64,000 nt of DNA, taken from assembly GCA_003859965.1 (NCBI GenBank), contig RQYR01000011.1, positions 1 through 64,000 on the forward strand, read 5' to 3'. The translations under genes and the position numbers were made by a program. The number at the start of each line of letters is the position of its first letter. Position 1 is the first letter of the stretch. Below, piece by piece: positions 26,154 to 33,869 of this stretch. Under the pieces are notes generated by a model, which did no database searches, was not told where the DNA came from, and worked only from the letters and a program-made list of their open reading frames with translations. The DNA is from Comamonadaceae bacterium OH2545_COT-014 (GTDB taxonomy: Bacteria > Pseudomonadota > Gammaproteobacteria > Burkholderiales > Burkholderiaceae_C).

Positions 26154-27191
26154 TCAACGGGTGGAGTTTAGAGCCTGCCGGGCGCTGCTCACAAGAAACT
26201 CGGCCGCCAGGCCGGCATTGAGCGGGTGTTCGGCCGTGCGCGCGGCCTGCGTGAGCTGGCCCCACCAGCGCGTGAGCGCGGGCAGCGCCAGCGGGCGGGC
26301 GGGCAAATCCTGCGCCGCGAAAAAGCGCGGGGCCGCGCCCAGTTGCAGCGCCAGCAGGTCGGCGCAGAGCTTTTGCAGGCGCGCCACGGCTTCAGGCAGC
26401 GGCAGGCCGTCGAGCGCGTGCGCATCGCCCTGCGCCAGCGCGCGCGGCAGGCCGGCCCAGGCGCGCGCGGCGGCAGCGGCATCGCCCGCCGCCAGCGCCA
26501 GCGCGGCGGCGGGCCGCCCGCCGGCGGCGGGCAGCAGCGCTGCGGCAGCCGGGGTGGCCACGCCTTGCGCCGCCAGCCAGGCCAGGGCGTCTTGGGCCGG
26601 GGGCCAGTGCATGGTGTGGATCAGGCAGCGGCTGCGAATGGTGGGCAGCAGCAGGTGCGCGGCCTCGGTGGCCAGCACGAAGCGCACGTCGCCCGGCGGC
26701 TCTTCCAGCGTTTTCAGCAGCGCATTGGCGGTGACGGCGTTCATGCGCTCGGCCGGGTAAACCAGCACGGCCTTGCCGCGCCCGCGCGCGCTGGTGCGCT
26801 GGGCAAATTCAATGGCCTCGCGCATGGCCTCCACGCGGATGTCGCGGCTGGGCTTGCGCTTTTTCTCGTCGATCTCGGCCTGCGCTTTCTCGGGCAGGGG
26901 CCAGCCGAGCGCCTGCATCTGCACTTCGGGCATGAGCACGGCCAGGTCGGCATGGGTGTGCACGTCGATGCCATGGCAGCTTGGGCACTGGCCGCAGGCG
27001 CCCTGGGGCGTGGGCGCGTCGCACAGCCAGGCGCGCGCCAGCGCCAGCGCCAGGTCGAACTGGCCCAGGCCGGACGGGCCTTGCAGCAGCCAGGCGTGGC
27101 CGCGCTGGGCCAGCAGGGCGGCGGCTTGCGCGGCGATCCACGGCGGGGCGGCCGGGGTGGCGGCAGTAGCAGCGGCGGCGGCAGTGCTCAT
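26154..27191 (-). CDS. holB: DNA polymerase III subunit delta'
   Basis: A 345-residue clamp-loader subunit. An AAA+ core includes a zinc-binding cluster ([18 protein letters not shown]) and [20 protein letters not shown] with LKTLEEPP. The P-loop position reads [11 protein letters not shown], without the Walker A Lys, in keeping with delta' being a non-ATPase subunit in E. coli. The C-terminus is Ala-rich. The start ATG overlaps the tmk stop (ATGA). Confidence 0.92.
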   Translation of the reverse strand: MSTAAAAATAATPAAPPWIAAQAAALLAQRGHAWLLQGPSGLGQFDLALALARAWLCDAPTPQGACGQCPSCHGIDVHTHADLAVLMPEVQMQALGWPLPEKAQAEIDEKKRKPSRDIRVEAMREAIEFAQRTSARGRGKAVLVYPAERMNAVTANALLKTLEEPPGDVRFVLATEAAHLLLPTIRSRCLIHTMHWPPAQDALAWLAAQGVATPAAAALLPAAGGRPAAALALAAGDAAAAARAWAGLPRALAQGDAHALDGLPLPEAVARLQKLCADLLALQLGAAPRFFAAQDLPARPLALPALTRWWGQLTQAARTAEHPLNAGLAAEFLVSSARQALNSTR

Positions 27192-27886
27192 GCCAGCCAG
27201 CCCCGCGCCTGCACGTCCGCCAGCACGGCCTGGCGCACGGCGGCCAGCGGCTGGGCCGCGTCAATGCGCACGAAGCGCGCCGGGTCTTCGGCCTGGCGGC
27301 GCGCGTAAGCCGCGCGCACGGCGTGGAAGAAGGCGGCGGGCTGGGCTTCAAAGCGGTCGGGCACGCGCGCGCCGGCCAGGCGGCGGGCGGCTTCCTCCGG
27401 GGGCAAGTCGAACCACAGGGTCAGGCCGGGCCGGCACGCGGCCGCCGGGCTGGCGGCATGACTGGCGGCATGAGGGGCGCCTTCGGAACAAGGAAAATCG
27501 ACCTCCAGAGCAGAACCATCCAGCGCCAGTCGCTCCAATTGTGATAGCGATTGCCAATCCACCCCGCGCCCGCCGCCTTGGTAGGCGAAGGTGGCATCCG
27601 TGAAGCGGTCGCACAGCACGGCGTCGCCGCGCGCCAGCGCCGGGGCGATGACTTCGCGCACGTGGTCGCGCCGGGCGGCGAACATGAGCAGCGCCTCGGT
27701 CATGGCGTCCATCGGCTCGTGCAGGGCCAGCGCGCGCAGGCGTTCGGCCAGCGGGGTGCCGCCGGGTTCGCGGGTGCGCACCACGCGCCGCCCGGCGGCG
27801 GCCAGTGCGTCGGCCAGCGCGTCGATGTGGCTGGACTTGCCCGCGCCGTCGATGCCTTCAAAGGTGATGAACAGGCCGCCGCTCAT
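27188..27886 (-). CDS. tmk: Thymidylate kinase
   Basis: 232 residues. Phosphorylates dTMP to dTDP. The P-loop GIDGAGKS is at 11-18, with REPGGTP (about 40-46) and [16 protein letters not shown]. An unusual Ala/His-rich segment (about residues 134-155, containing [12 protein letters not shown]) interrupts the region after the substrate helix. It is encoded next to an 18-nt repeat core, and together they make the protein longer than the usual 205-215 residues. It overlaps holB by 4 bp. Confidence 0.93.
   Translation of the reverse strand: MSGGLFITFEGIDGAGKSSHIDALADALAAAGRRVVRTREPGGTPLAERLRALALHEPMDAMTEALLMFAARRDHVREVIAPALARGDAVLCDRFTDATFAYQGGGRGVDWQSLSQLERLALDGSALEVDFPCSEGAPHAASHAASPAAACRPGLTLWFDLPPEEAARRLAGARVPDRFEAQPAAFFHAVRAAYARRQAEDPARFVRIDAAQPLAAVRQAVLADVQARGWLA
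27531..27548 (-). repeat. 18-nt palindromic core inside tmk
   Basis: On the coding strand GCTATCACAATTGGAGCG, followed by ACTGGCGCTGGA. Unlike the other genic copies it is read in a different frame, giving Ser-Leu-Ser-Gln-Leu-Glu-Arg instead of Ala-Ile-x-x-x-Ala. Confidence 0.5.
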
Positions 27887-27953
27887 GCCGTTTGACCCGC
27901 GCTGGCATCCCCGGGCCACGGGCGCCCGGGTGCGTGAAACATGAAGGCGGCCG

Positions 27954-28970
27954 TCATTTCGCGTTTCTCTGGTACTGGTTGACCGCGCGGTTGTGCTCGT
28001 CAAGCGAGCGGCTGAACTGGCTGCTGCCGTCGCCGCGCGCCACGAAGTACAGCGCCGGGGTGTCAGCCGGCTGCACGGCGGCCATCAGCGCGGCGCTGCC
28101 GGGCATGGCGATGGGCGTGGGGGGCAGGCCGGCGCGGGTGTAGGTGTTGTAGGGGGTGTCGGTTTGCAGGTCGCGGCGGCGCAGGTTGCCGTCAAACGCT
28201 TCGCCCAGGCCGTAGATGACGGTGGGGTCGGTTTGCAGGCGCATGCCGATCTTCAGGCGGTTGGTGAACACGCCGGCTACTTGGGCGCGGTCGGCGGCCA
28301 GGCCGGTTTCCTTTTCGACGATGCTGGCCAGGATCAGCGCCTCGTCGGCCGATTTCAGCGGCACGCCGGGCGCGCGCGCGTCCCACGCGGCCTGCAGGCG
28401 GCGCTCCATCAGCTGCATGGACTGGCGCAGCACGGCCAAATCGCTGGTGTTTTTGGCGTAGTGGTAGGTGTCGGGGAAAAAGCGGCCCTCGGGGTGCAGG
28501 CCGGGCTTGCCCAGCGCGGCCATGATGGCCTCGGGCGTCATGCTGGCGGTGTCGGGGCGCAGATGCTCGGCCTTGGCCAGTGCGGCGCGGATCTGGCGGA
28601 ACGTCCAGCCTTCCACAAAGGTCACGCCCAGCAAAATGCGGTCGCCACGCACCAGCTTGGCCAGCAGGTCGCGCGGCGTCATGCCTTGCGTGACGGCGTA
28701 GTCGCCCGGCTTGATGCTCTGGCGCTGGCCCTGCCGGGCAGCCTGCCACAGCGCTACGCGGAAAAACAGGTGCAGCCCTTCGGCCTGGGTGCGCACCCCG
28801 CCCGCCACAGCCTGCTGCGCCGCCACGCGCGGCGAAGCGCCCGGCGGCACCGACATTTCGACCCGCGGCGCGGCCAGCCTCAGCGGCTGCCCGGCCCACC
28901 ACCAGCCAGCGGCCGCGGCCGCCGCAGCCAGCAGCAGCACGGCGGCCAGCAGTTTGAGAAAAAGACGCAT
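27954..28970 (-). CDS. mltG: Endolytic murein transglycosylase MltG
   Basis: A 338-residue inner-membrane protein that cuts nascent glycan strands and ends their elongation. The N-terminal membrane helix spans about 4-25, followed by a LysM-like region and the YceG catalytic domain. The catalytic Glu is in [10 protein letters not shown], with [12 protein letters not shown] and [18 protein letters not shown] downstream. It heads the mltG-tmk-holB-pilZ-tatD-ank string, and the spacing of 67 bp to tmk allows co-transcription. Its upstream region contains two different tandem repeats shared with the divergent ygfZ promoter region. Confidence 0.94.
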   Translation of the reverse strand: MRLFLKLLAAVLLLAAAAAAAGWWWAGQPLRLAAPRVEMSVPPGASPRVAAQQAVAGGVRTQAEGLHLFFRVALWQAARQGQRQSIKPGDYAVTQGMTPRDLLAKLVRGDRILLGVTFVEGWTFRQIRAALAKAEHLRPDTASMTPEAIMAALGKPGLHPEGRFFPDTYHYAKNTSDLAVLRQSMQLMERRLQAAWDARAPGVPLKSADEALILASIVEKETGLAADRAQVAGVFTNRLKIGMRLQTDPTVIYGLGEAFDGNLRRRDLQTDTPYNTYTRAGLPPTPIAMPGSAALMAAVQPADTPALYFVARGDGSSQFSRSLDEHNRAVNQYQRNAK

Positions 28971-28982
28971 GGCAATCGGGTT

Positions 28983-29034
28983 CCTGAATGCGGCCCCTGA
29001 ATGTGGCCCCTGATTGCGGCCCCTCGAAGGGCCG
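28983..29034. repeat. 13-bp tandem repeat, about 3-4 units
   Basis: CCTGAATGCGGCC (28983-28995), CCTGAATGTGGCC (28996-29008), CCTGATTGCGGCC (29009-29021) and a degenerate fourth unit. It starts 13 bp upstream of the mltG ATG, so copy-number change would alter the mltG leader. Confidence 0.75.
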
Positions 29035-29086
29035 CCAGCCAGGGCGGCGGGCGCAGCCCTTCACGGGGAAATCACGGGTGGGAAAA

Positions 29087-29122
29087 GTACGAAAGAAGGT
29101 ACGAAAAAAGGTACGGAAGGCG
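29087..29122. repeat. 12-bp tandem repeat, 3 units
   Basis: GTACGAAAGAAG, GTACGAAAAAAG and GTACGGAAGGCG, placed 29 bp before the first ygfZ start candidate in the mltG/ygfZ divergent region. Confidence 0.75.
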
Positions 29123-29165
29123 CACCGGAGCGCGAAAAAATGAGCGGGCCATGATAATTCAGCCC

Positions 29166-30200
29166 ATGTCCGTCCCCCTGTTGTCTCCCCTGCCGCCGTT
29201 TGATGCACGGCTGTTTCCCCCGCCCGCGCCGGGCGCCTGCGCCCTGCCCTTTCTGGGCGTGATCCGCGCCGAAGGCGAAGACGCCGCCGCCTTCCTGCAA
29301 GGCCAGCTCACGCAAGACGTGCTGCACCAGCCCGTGGGCACGGCCCGGCTGGCTGCCTTTTGCACGCCCAAGGGCCGCATGACGGCCAGCTTCACCGTGC
29401 TCAAGCCCGGCGCGCATGAGTTGCTGCTGGTGTGCTCGCGCGATCTGCTGCCCGCCACGCTCAAGCGCCTGTCCATGTTCGTGCTGCGCGCCAAAGCCCG
29501 GCTGAGCGATGCCAGCGGGCACTTCCGCGTGTGGGGGCTGATCGGCGAGGATGCTATTGAAAAAGTAGCTGCCATGCCCCAACCCATGGGCGCTGAGGCA
29601 CAAAAAGACTCTCAAGCACCCACGGCGGCCCCACTGCCCGCACCACTGGCCGCCCCATTGATCGCCCCCCTGCCCCCCGCCGCCGGCCAGCCGCGCGCGC
29701 TGTGGCTGGCGCCCGCAGACACGGGCACGGACAGGGCCGCCCCTGCCCTGCCCTCCCTGCCCGCGCTGGCCGAAGCCGACTGGCTGCGCGCCGAAGTGCA
29801 AGCCGGCGTGGCCCGCCTCACCGCGCCCGTGGCCGACGCCTTCGTGCCCCAGATGCTCAACTACGAAAGCGCGGGCGGCGTGCATTTCAAGAAAGGCTGC
29901 TACCCCGGCCAGGAAGTGGTGGCGCGCAGCCAGTTCCGTGGCGCCATCAAGCGCCGCGCCTTCGTGGCCTGCGCCAGCGGCCCCGCCGCCGCCGGGCAGG
30001 ATGTGTTCATGGCCGGCGACGAACAGCCCGTGGGCCTGATCGCCCAGGCCGCGCCGGCCCCCGGCAGCGAAGCCACCTGGGTCATTGCCGCCCTGCCCCT
30101 GGCCGCCGTGGATGGCGGCGCGCCGCTGCACGCGGGCCAGCCCGGCGGGCCGCTGCTGCACGGCCTGCACATCCCCTACGCGCTGGCCGAGGACATTTGA
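29166..30200 (+). CDS. ygfZ: Folate-binding Fe-S assembly protein YgfZ
   Basis: About 344 residues. A tetrahydrofolate-binding GcvT-like protein that helps keep some iron-sulfur enzymes active. The signature KGCYPGQEVVAR is clear, with AAAFLQGQLTQDV near the N-terminus. A low-complexity linker rich in Ala and Pro (about 130-175) begins with AIEKVA, encoded by an 18-nt repeat core, and is not typical of the family. Two starts are possible, 29151 and 29166, and neither has a convincing ribosome-binding site. It is divergent from mltG. Confidence 0.9.
   Translation: MSVPLLSPLPPFDARLFPPPAPGACALPFLGVIRAEGEDAAAFLQGQLTQDVLHQPVGTARLAAFCTPKGRMTASFTVLKPGAHELLLVCSRDLLPATLKRLSMFVLRAKARLSDASGHFRVWGLIGEDAIEKVAAMPQPMGAEAQKDSQAPTAAPLPAPLAAPLIAPLPPAAGQPRALWLAPADTGTDRAAPALPSLPALAEADWLRAEVQAGVARLTAPVADAFVPQMLNYESAGGVHFKKGCYPGQEVVARSQFRGAIKRRAFVACASGPAAAGQDVFMAGDEQPVGLIAQAAPAPGSEATWVIAALPLAAVDGGAPLHAGQPGGPLLHGLHIPYALAEDI
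29553..29570 (+). repeat. 18-nt palindromic core inside ygfZ
   Basis: GCTATTGAAAAAGTAGCT encodes AIEKVA. It is followed by about 50 bp of lower-GC sequence before the Ala/Pro-rich linker resumes. Confidence 0.6.
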
Positions 30201-30267
30201 CAACGGCCCTACCACCGCTCCCCCCACCGACACCCGCCACCGCCCCCGCGCTTTTTCACCACGCCCC

Positions 30268-30882
30268 ATGCCCTGCCCTGCCCCTGCCACCGGCACTGAC
30301 CTTGCCGACACCGCCATCGCCGACACCCGCCGCTGGCTGGAACGCGCCGTCATCGGCCTGAACCTCTGCCCCTTCGCCAAGTCGGTGCACGTCAAGGGCC
30401 AGATCCATTACGCCGTCTGCCCCTCGGCCGACCCGGCCGATTTGCTGCGCGCCCTGCACGCCGAGCTGCTGGCGCTGGCCGCCGCCGACCCCGAAGCGCG
30501 CGACACCACCTTGCTCATCGCGCCCGCCGCGCTGCCCGACTTTCTGGACTTCAACGACTTCCTGGACGACGCCGAAGCCCTGCTCGCCACGCTCGACCTG
30601 GAAGGCGTGCTGCAAATCGCCAGCTTCCACCCGCGCTTTCAGTTCGCCGACACGGAGGCGGATGACATCACCAACGCCACCAACCGCGCGCCCTACCCCA
30701 CGCTGCACCTGCTGCGCGAAGACAGCCTGGACCGCGCCGTTGAAGCCTTTCCCGAGACCGAAACCATTTACGAAGCCAACATCGCCGCGCTCCAGCGCCT
30801 AGGCCCCGAGGGCTGGGCCGCGCTGGACGTGGGGCCATCCAGCGCCAGCGCCCCCGCTGCCGGGCCCGCCCCCAAGCCATGA
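30268..30882 (+). CDS. DUF1415 family protein
   Basis: 204 residues. It matches a conserved proteobacterial family of unknown function, recognised by RWLERAVIGLNLCPFAKSVH near the N-terminus and FHPRFQFADTEADDITNATN and APYPTLHLLREDSLDRAV in the second half. The paired Cys-Pro and conserved Asp, His and Glu residues look functional, but no activity is known. The ATG at 30268 lies 67 bp after ygfZ. The stop overlaps the start of the methyltransferase gene (ATGA). Confidence 0.85.
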   Translation: MPCPAPATGTDLADTAIADTRRWLERAVIGLNLCPFAKSVHVKGQIHYAVCPSADPADLLRALHAELLALAAADPEARDTTLLIAPAALPDFLDFNDFLDDAEALLATLDLEGVLQIASFHPRFQFADTEADDITNATNRAPYPTLHLLREDSLDRAVEAFPETETIYEANIAALQRLGPEGWAALDVGPSSASAPAAGPAPKP

Positions 30883-31805
30883 CGCGCCGCCCCCGCCCTG
30901 CCGCGCCCGCCGCCCACGCTGCCAAAGCGCCGCCCACGGCCGCGGGCGACCTGCACGCCCAGCTCGGCCTGCGCCCCGGCCAGTCCATCGAGCTGCTGAA
31001 AGCGCTGCACATCCTCACCCGCGACGGGCGGCTCAACCAGGATTCGCGGCGCAAGCTCAAGCAGGTCAACCACCTGGTGCAGTTCATCGAACCCGTGCTG
31101 GCCGCCCTGCCCCCGCGCGAAGGCGGCCCGCTGCTGGCCGACCACGGCGCGGGCAAGTCCTATCTGGGCTTCATGCTCTACGACCTGTGGTTCGGCCCGC
31201 GCGGCGAAGGCTGGGTGTACGGCATCGAAACCCGGGCCGAGCTGGTGGAACGCGCCCAGGCGTTGGCCGCGCGGCTGGGCTTTGAACGCATGCGCTTTCT
31301 GCCCCTGAGCGCGGCCGACGCCGCGCACGACGCAGCCCTGCCCGCGCGCTTCGACGTGGTGACCGCCCTGCACGCCTGCGACACCGCCACCGACGACGCC
31401 ATCGCCTTCGCCCTGCACAAACAGGCCCGCGCCCTGGTGCTGGTGCCCTGCTGCCAGGCCGAGGTAGCCGCCAGCTTGCGCCAGCACAAGGCGCTGCAAC
31501 TGGCCCGCACCCCCCTGGCCGAGCTGTGGCGCCACCCGCTGCACACGCGCGAAATCGGCAGCCAGCTCACCAACGTGCTGCGCTGCCTGTACCTGGAGTC
31601 GCAAGGCTACGCCGTCACCGTGACCGAGCTGGTGGGCTGGGAGCACAGCCTGAAGAACGAACTCATCATCGCCACCTGGACCGGCCACAAAAAGCGCAGC
31701 GCCGCCCAGCGGCTGCACGCCCTGCTGGAACAGTTTGGCCTGCAGGCGCTGCGCGCCACGCGCTTTGCCGCGCTCCCGCCGCCAGCCTGCGATCCCCCGC
31801 CTTGA
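30879..31805 (+). CDS. Class I SAM-dependent methyltransferase (Methyltransf_32-like)
   Basis: 308 residues. After an Ala/Pro-rich start, the AdoMet-binding motif appears as LLADHGAGKSYLGFML (about 86-101), with YGIETR as the acidic second strand and VTALHACDTATDDA as the fourth. VLVPCCQAEV and LTNVLRCLYLE follow. The family includes tRNA- and protein-type methyltransferases, and the substrate is not evident. It overlaps the DUF1415 gene by 4 bp. Its stop is 37 bp before a long heptanucleotide repeat, so a readthrough or frameshift product would carry a repetitive Pro/Lys/Ala/Arg/Ser tail. Confidence 0.85.
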   Translation: MTRRPRPAAPAAHAAKAPPTAAGDLHAQLGLRPGQSIELLKALHILTRDGRLNQDSRRKLKQVNHLVQFIEPVLAALPPREGGPLLADHGAGKSYLGFMLYDLWFGPRGEGWVYGIETRAELVERAQALAARLGFERMRFLPLSAADAAHDAALPARFDVVTALHACDTATDDAIAFALHKQARALVLVPCCQAEVAASLRQHKALQLARTPLAELWRHPLHTREIGSQLTNVLRCLYLESQGYAVTVTELVGWEHSLKNELIIATWTGHKKRSAAQRLHALLEQFGLQALRATRFAALPPPACDPPP

Positions 31806-31842
31806 CCCTGTCGCAGCCGTGGCCAGCGTGGGCCGCCCAACG

Positions 31843-31966
31843 GCCCGAAGGCCCGAAGGCCCGAAGCCCGAAGCCCGAAGCCCGAAGCCCGAAGCCCGAA
31901 GCCCGAAGCCCGAAGCCCGAAGCCCGAAGCCCGACGAAGCCCGAAGCCCGAAGCCCGAAGCCCGAA
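31843..31966. repeat. GCCCGAA heptanucleotide tandem array
   Basis: Two 8-bp units GCCCGAAG, ten perfect heptamers GCCCGAA (31859-31928), one interrupted 10-bp unit, then four more perfect heptamers (31939-31966). Seven is not a multiple of three, so each unit gained or lost shifts the frame. Translated, it gives repeats of KPEARSP. It is not inside a recognised gene. Confidence 0.95.
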
Positions 31967-32021
31967 GGCGCCTGCGCCCCCGGAAAAAAGCCGCCCTTGC
32001 CGGCAGGGCACAATCCACGCG

Positions 32022-32037
32022 CCTTTGAACAGGTTCT
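32022..32037 (+). repeat. Isolated right end of the dispersed repeat
   Basis: CCTTTGAACAGGTTCT matches the right ends at 72-86 and 47339-47352. No matching left end is visible upstream, where the heptamer array now lies. Confidence 0.4.
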
Positions 32038-32157
32038 TACCCCGGAGAGACTGCCGGGGCAGGGTTGACGACGCGGTAACGCCGCGGCCACGGCGCCGCG
32101 CCGTCACCGCTTGCGTTCACATGCAATCCAACCAATACACAGACTAAGGAGACCTCC

Positions 32158-33555
32158 ATGCTTGGCACCCTGGCGATCGTCATATCGCTGCTGCTGCTGA
32201 TGTTCCTGGCCTACCGCGGCATCACCGTGCTGCTGCTGGCGCCGCTGATGGCCGCGCTGGCGGTGCTGCTGTCGGGCGAGATCAGCCACTTCCTGCCCAT
32301 CTATACCGGCACCTTCATGTCGGCGCTGGCCAATTACGTGCTGCAGTTTCTGCCCATCTTCCTGCTGGGCGCGCTGTTCGGCCAGCTCATGGCCGACTCG
32401 GGTGCGGCCATGACCCTCTCGCGCTGGATCATGGCCCGGCTGGGCCCGCGCCACGCCATCCTCACCGTGGCCATGGCCACCGGCCTGCTCACTTACGGCG
32501 GCGTGTCGGTGTTCGTGGTGGCCTTTGCCATCTACCCCATCGCGCGCAGCCTGTTCCGCGAGGCCGACATCCCCAAGCGCCTGCTGCCGCCCGCCATTGC
32601 ACTGGGCGCTTTCACCTGCACCATGACGGCCATGCCCGGCACGCCGTCGGTGCACAACGCCATTCCCATTCCGTACTTCGGCACCAACGTGTTCGCCGCG
32701 CCGGGGCTGGGCATCATCGCCTCGGTGATCATGATGGGCGGCGGCCTGATGTGGCTGTGGAGCCGCCAGGCCAAGGCCCGCGCCGCCGGTGAAGGCTATG
32801 GCCATCACCCGCTTGACACCGTGGAGGAAAACCACGGCGACACGGGCCGCTACAGCCAGATGCCCGTGCTGCTGGCGCTGCTGCCGCTGATTCTGGTGGT
32901 GGCCGTGAACGCGCTGTTCACCTACGTGGTGTTCCCGGGCATGGACTTCAGCGCCCTGACCGAGCGCTTTCCCAAGGTAAACCCGGCCAAGTCCACCGGC
33001 CTGTGGGCGCTGATCATCGCGCTGGTGGTGGCCTGCACGGCGCTGGTGCTGATGCGCTGGAACCATTGGACCAACCTGAAGGAAAGCATCAACAAGGGCA
33101 CGCTCGGCTTCATGCTGCCGCTGTTCAACACGGCCTCCGAAGTGGGCTACGGCGCGGTGATCGCCAGCATGGCGGGCTTTGCCATCATCCGCGACGCGGT
33201 GCTGAACGTGTCGGACAACCCGCTGATCTCCGAAGCCTTCGCCATGAACGTCATCGCCGGCATCACCGGCTCGGCCTCGGGCGGCATGAGCATTGCCCTG
33301 CAAACGCTGGGCAGCGACTACCTGGCGCTGGCGCAGCAGGCCGGCATCAGCCCCGAGCTGCTGCACCGGGTGGCGGTCATCGCCGCCGGCTGTCTGGATT
33401 CACTGCCGCACAACGGCGCCGTCATCACCCTGCTGGCCATCTGCGGGCTGACGCACCGGCAGTCGTACCTGAACATTGCCATGCTGACCATCGCCATCCC
33501 GCTGCTGTCGCTGGCGGTGGTGATCGCGCTGGGCACGGCGTTCGGCAGTTTCTGA
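32158..33555 (+). CDS. GntP-family permease
   Basis: A 465-residue inner-membrane transporter with about 12 hydrophobic segments. It belongs to the GntP gluconate/H+ symporter family, which also contains hydroxybutyrate and other hydroxyacid permeases. Conserved loops include TYGGVSVFVVAFAIYPIA, TMTAMPGTPSVHNAIP, NTASEVGYGAVIASM and CLDSLPHNGAVITLL. With PHA genes in the window a 3-hydroxybutyrate role is possible, but the substrate is not determined. AAGGAG precedes the ATG and a terminator follows directly. Confidence 0.88.
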   Translation: MLGTLAIVISLLLLMFLAYRGITVLLLAPLMAALAVLLSGEISHFLPIYTGTFMSALANYVLQFLPIFLLGALFGQLMADSGAAMTLSRWIMARLGPRHAILTVAMATGLLTYGGVSVFVVAFAIYPIARSLFREADIPKRLLPPAIALGAFTCTMTAMPGTPSVHNAIPIPYFGTNVFAAPGLGIIASVIMMGGGLMWLWSRQAKARAAGEGYGHHPLDTVEENHGDTGRYSQMPVLLALLPLILVVAVNALFTYVVFPGMDFSALTERFPKVNPAKSTGLWALIIALVVACTALVLMRWNHWTNLKESINKGTLGFMLPLFNTASEVGYGAVIASMAGFAIIRDAVLNVSDNPLISEAFAMNVIAGITGSASGGMSIALQTLGSDYLALAQQAGISPELLHRVAVIAAGCLDSLPHNGAVITLLAICGLTHRQSYLNIAMLTIAIPLLSLAVVIALGTAFGSF

Positions 33556-33577
33556 GCCAGCCCCCGCCAGACGCACC

Positions 33578-33606
33578 AAAGCGCCGCGCCCTGCGGCGCT
33601 TTTTTC
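33578..33606 (+). terminator. gntP rho-independent terminator
   Basis: AAGCGCCGC pairs with GCGGCGCTT around a 5-nt loop, followed by T6; it starts about 22 bp after the stop codon. Confidence 0.9.
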
Positions 33607-33745
33607 TTGCAGCCGCCCGATGCGGCAACTCCGCCACGCCTGGCGCGCCGGGAAAAGCCAAGGATCGCCAGGGGACGCCGGAAAAAGGCAGACGGGCACG
33701 GCCCGCCGGGTGCGCCCCACGGCACAGCCACGGCCTGCGCTATCG

Positions 33746-33825
33746 CAGGCACCGACAGGCACCGACAGGCACCGGCAGGCACCGGCAGGCACCGGCAGGC
33801 ACCGGCAGGCAACGGCAGGCAGCGG
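33746..33825. repeat. 10-bp tandem array CAGGCACCGG, 8 units
   Basis: Two units CAGGCACCGA, four CAGGCACCGG, then CAGGCAACGG and CAGGCAGCGG. It sits 45 bp beyond the 3' end of comEC, between convergent genes. Confidence 0.95.
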
Positions 33826-33869
33826 CCCGCCGCCGCGCCAGGGGCGCCATGGCAGCACCCGTGAAGCGC

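Larger units (their letters stand above)
31806..32157. other. Intergenic region with heptanucleotide array, upstream of gntP
   Basis: No gene is recognised in these 352 bp. The contents are the GCCCGAA array (31843-31966), an isolated dispersed-repeat right end (32022-32037), a 6-bp-arm hairpin CCCCGG/CCGGGG (32040-32059), a GC-rich stretch that must contain the permease promoter, and the strong AAGGAG ribosome-binding site before 32158. Confidence 0.6.
33556..33869. other. Intergenic region between gntP and comEC
   Basis: These 314 bp separate convergent genes. They contain the gntP terminator (33578-33606) and the 10-bp tandem array (33746-33825). No protein-coding frame resembles a family. 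Confidence 0.6.

Noticed and set aside
26154-27191. HolB as a mutated, non-functional clamp-loader subunit because the P-loop Lys is missing
   Set aside because: Delta' subunits characteristically lack a working Walker A motif, so this is expected.
30768-32018. 416-codon minus-strand open frame with FGLRASG repeats
   Set aside because: The repeats are just the GCCCGAA array translated from the other strand; the remainder is opposite the methyltransferase.
31843-33825. CRISPR array
   Set aside because: Units are 7 or 10 bp with no unique spacers and no cas genes nearby.
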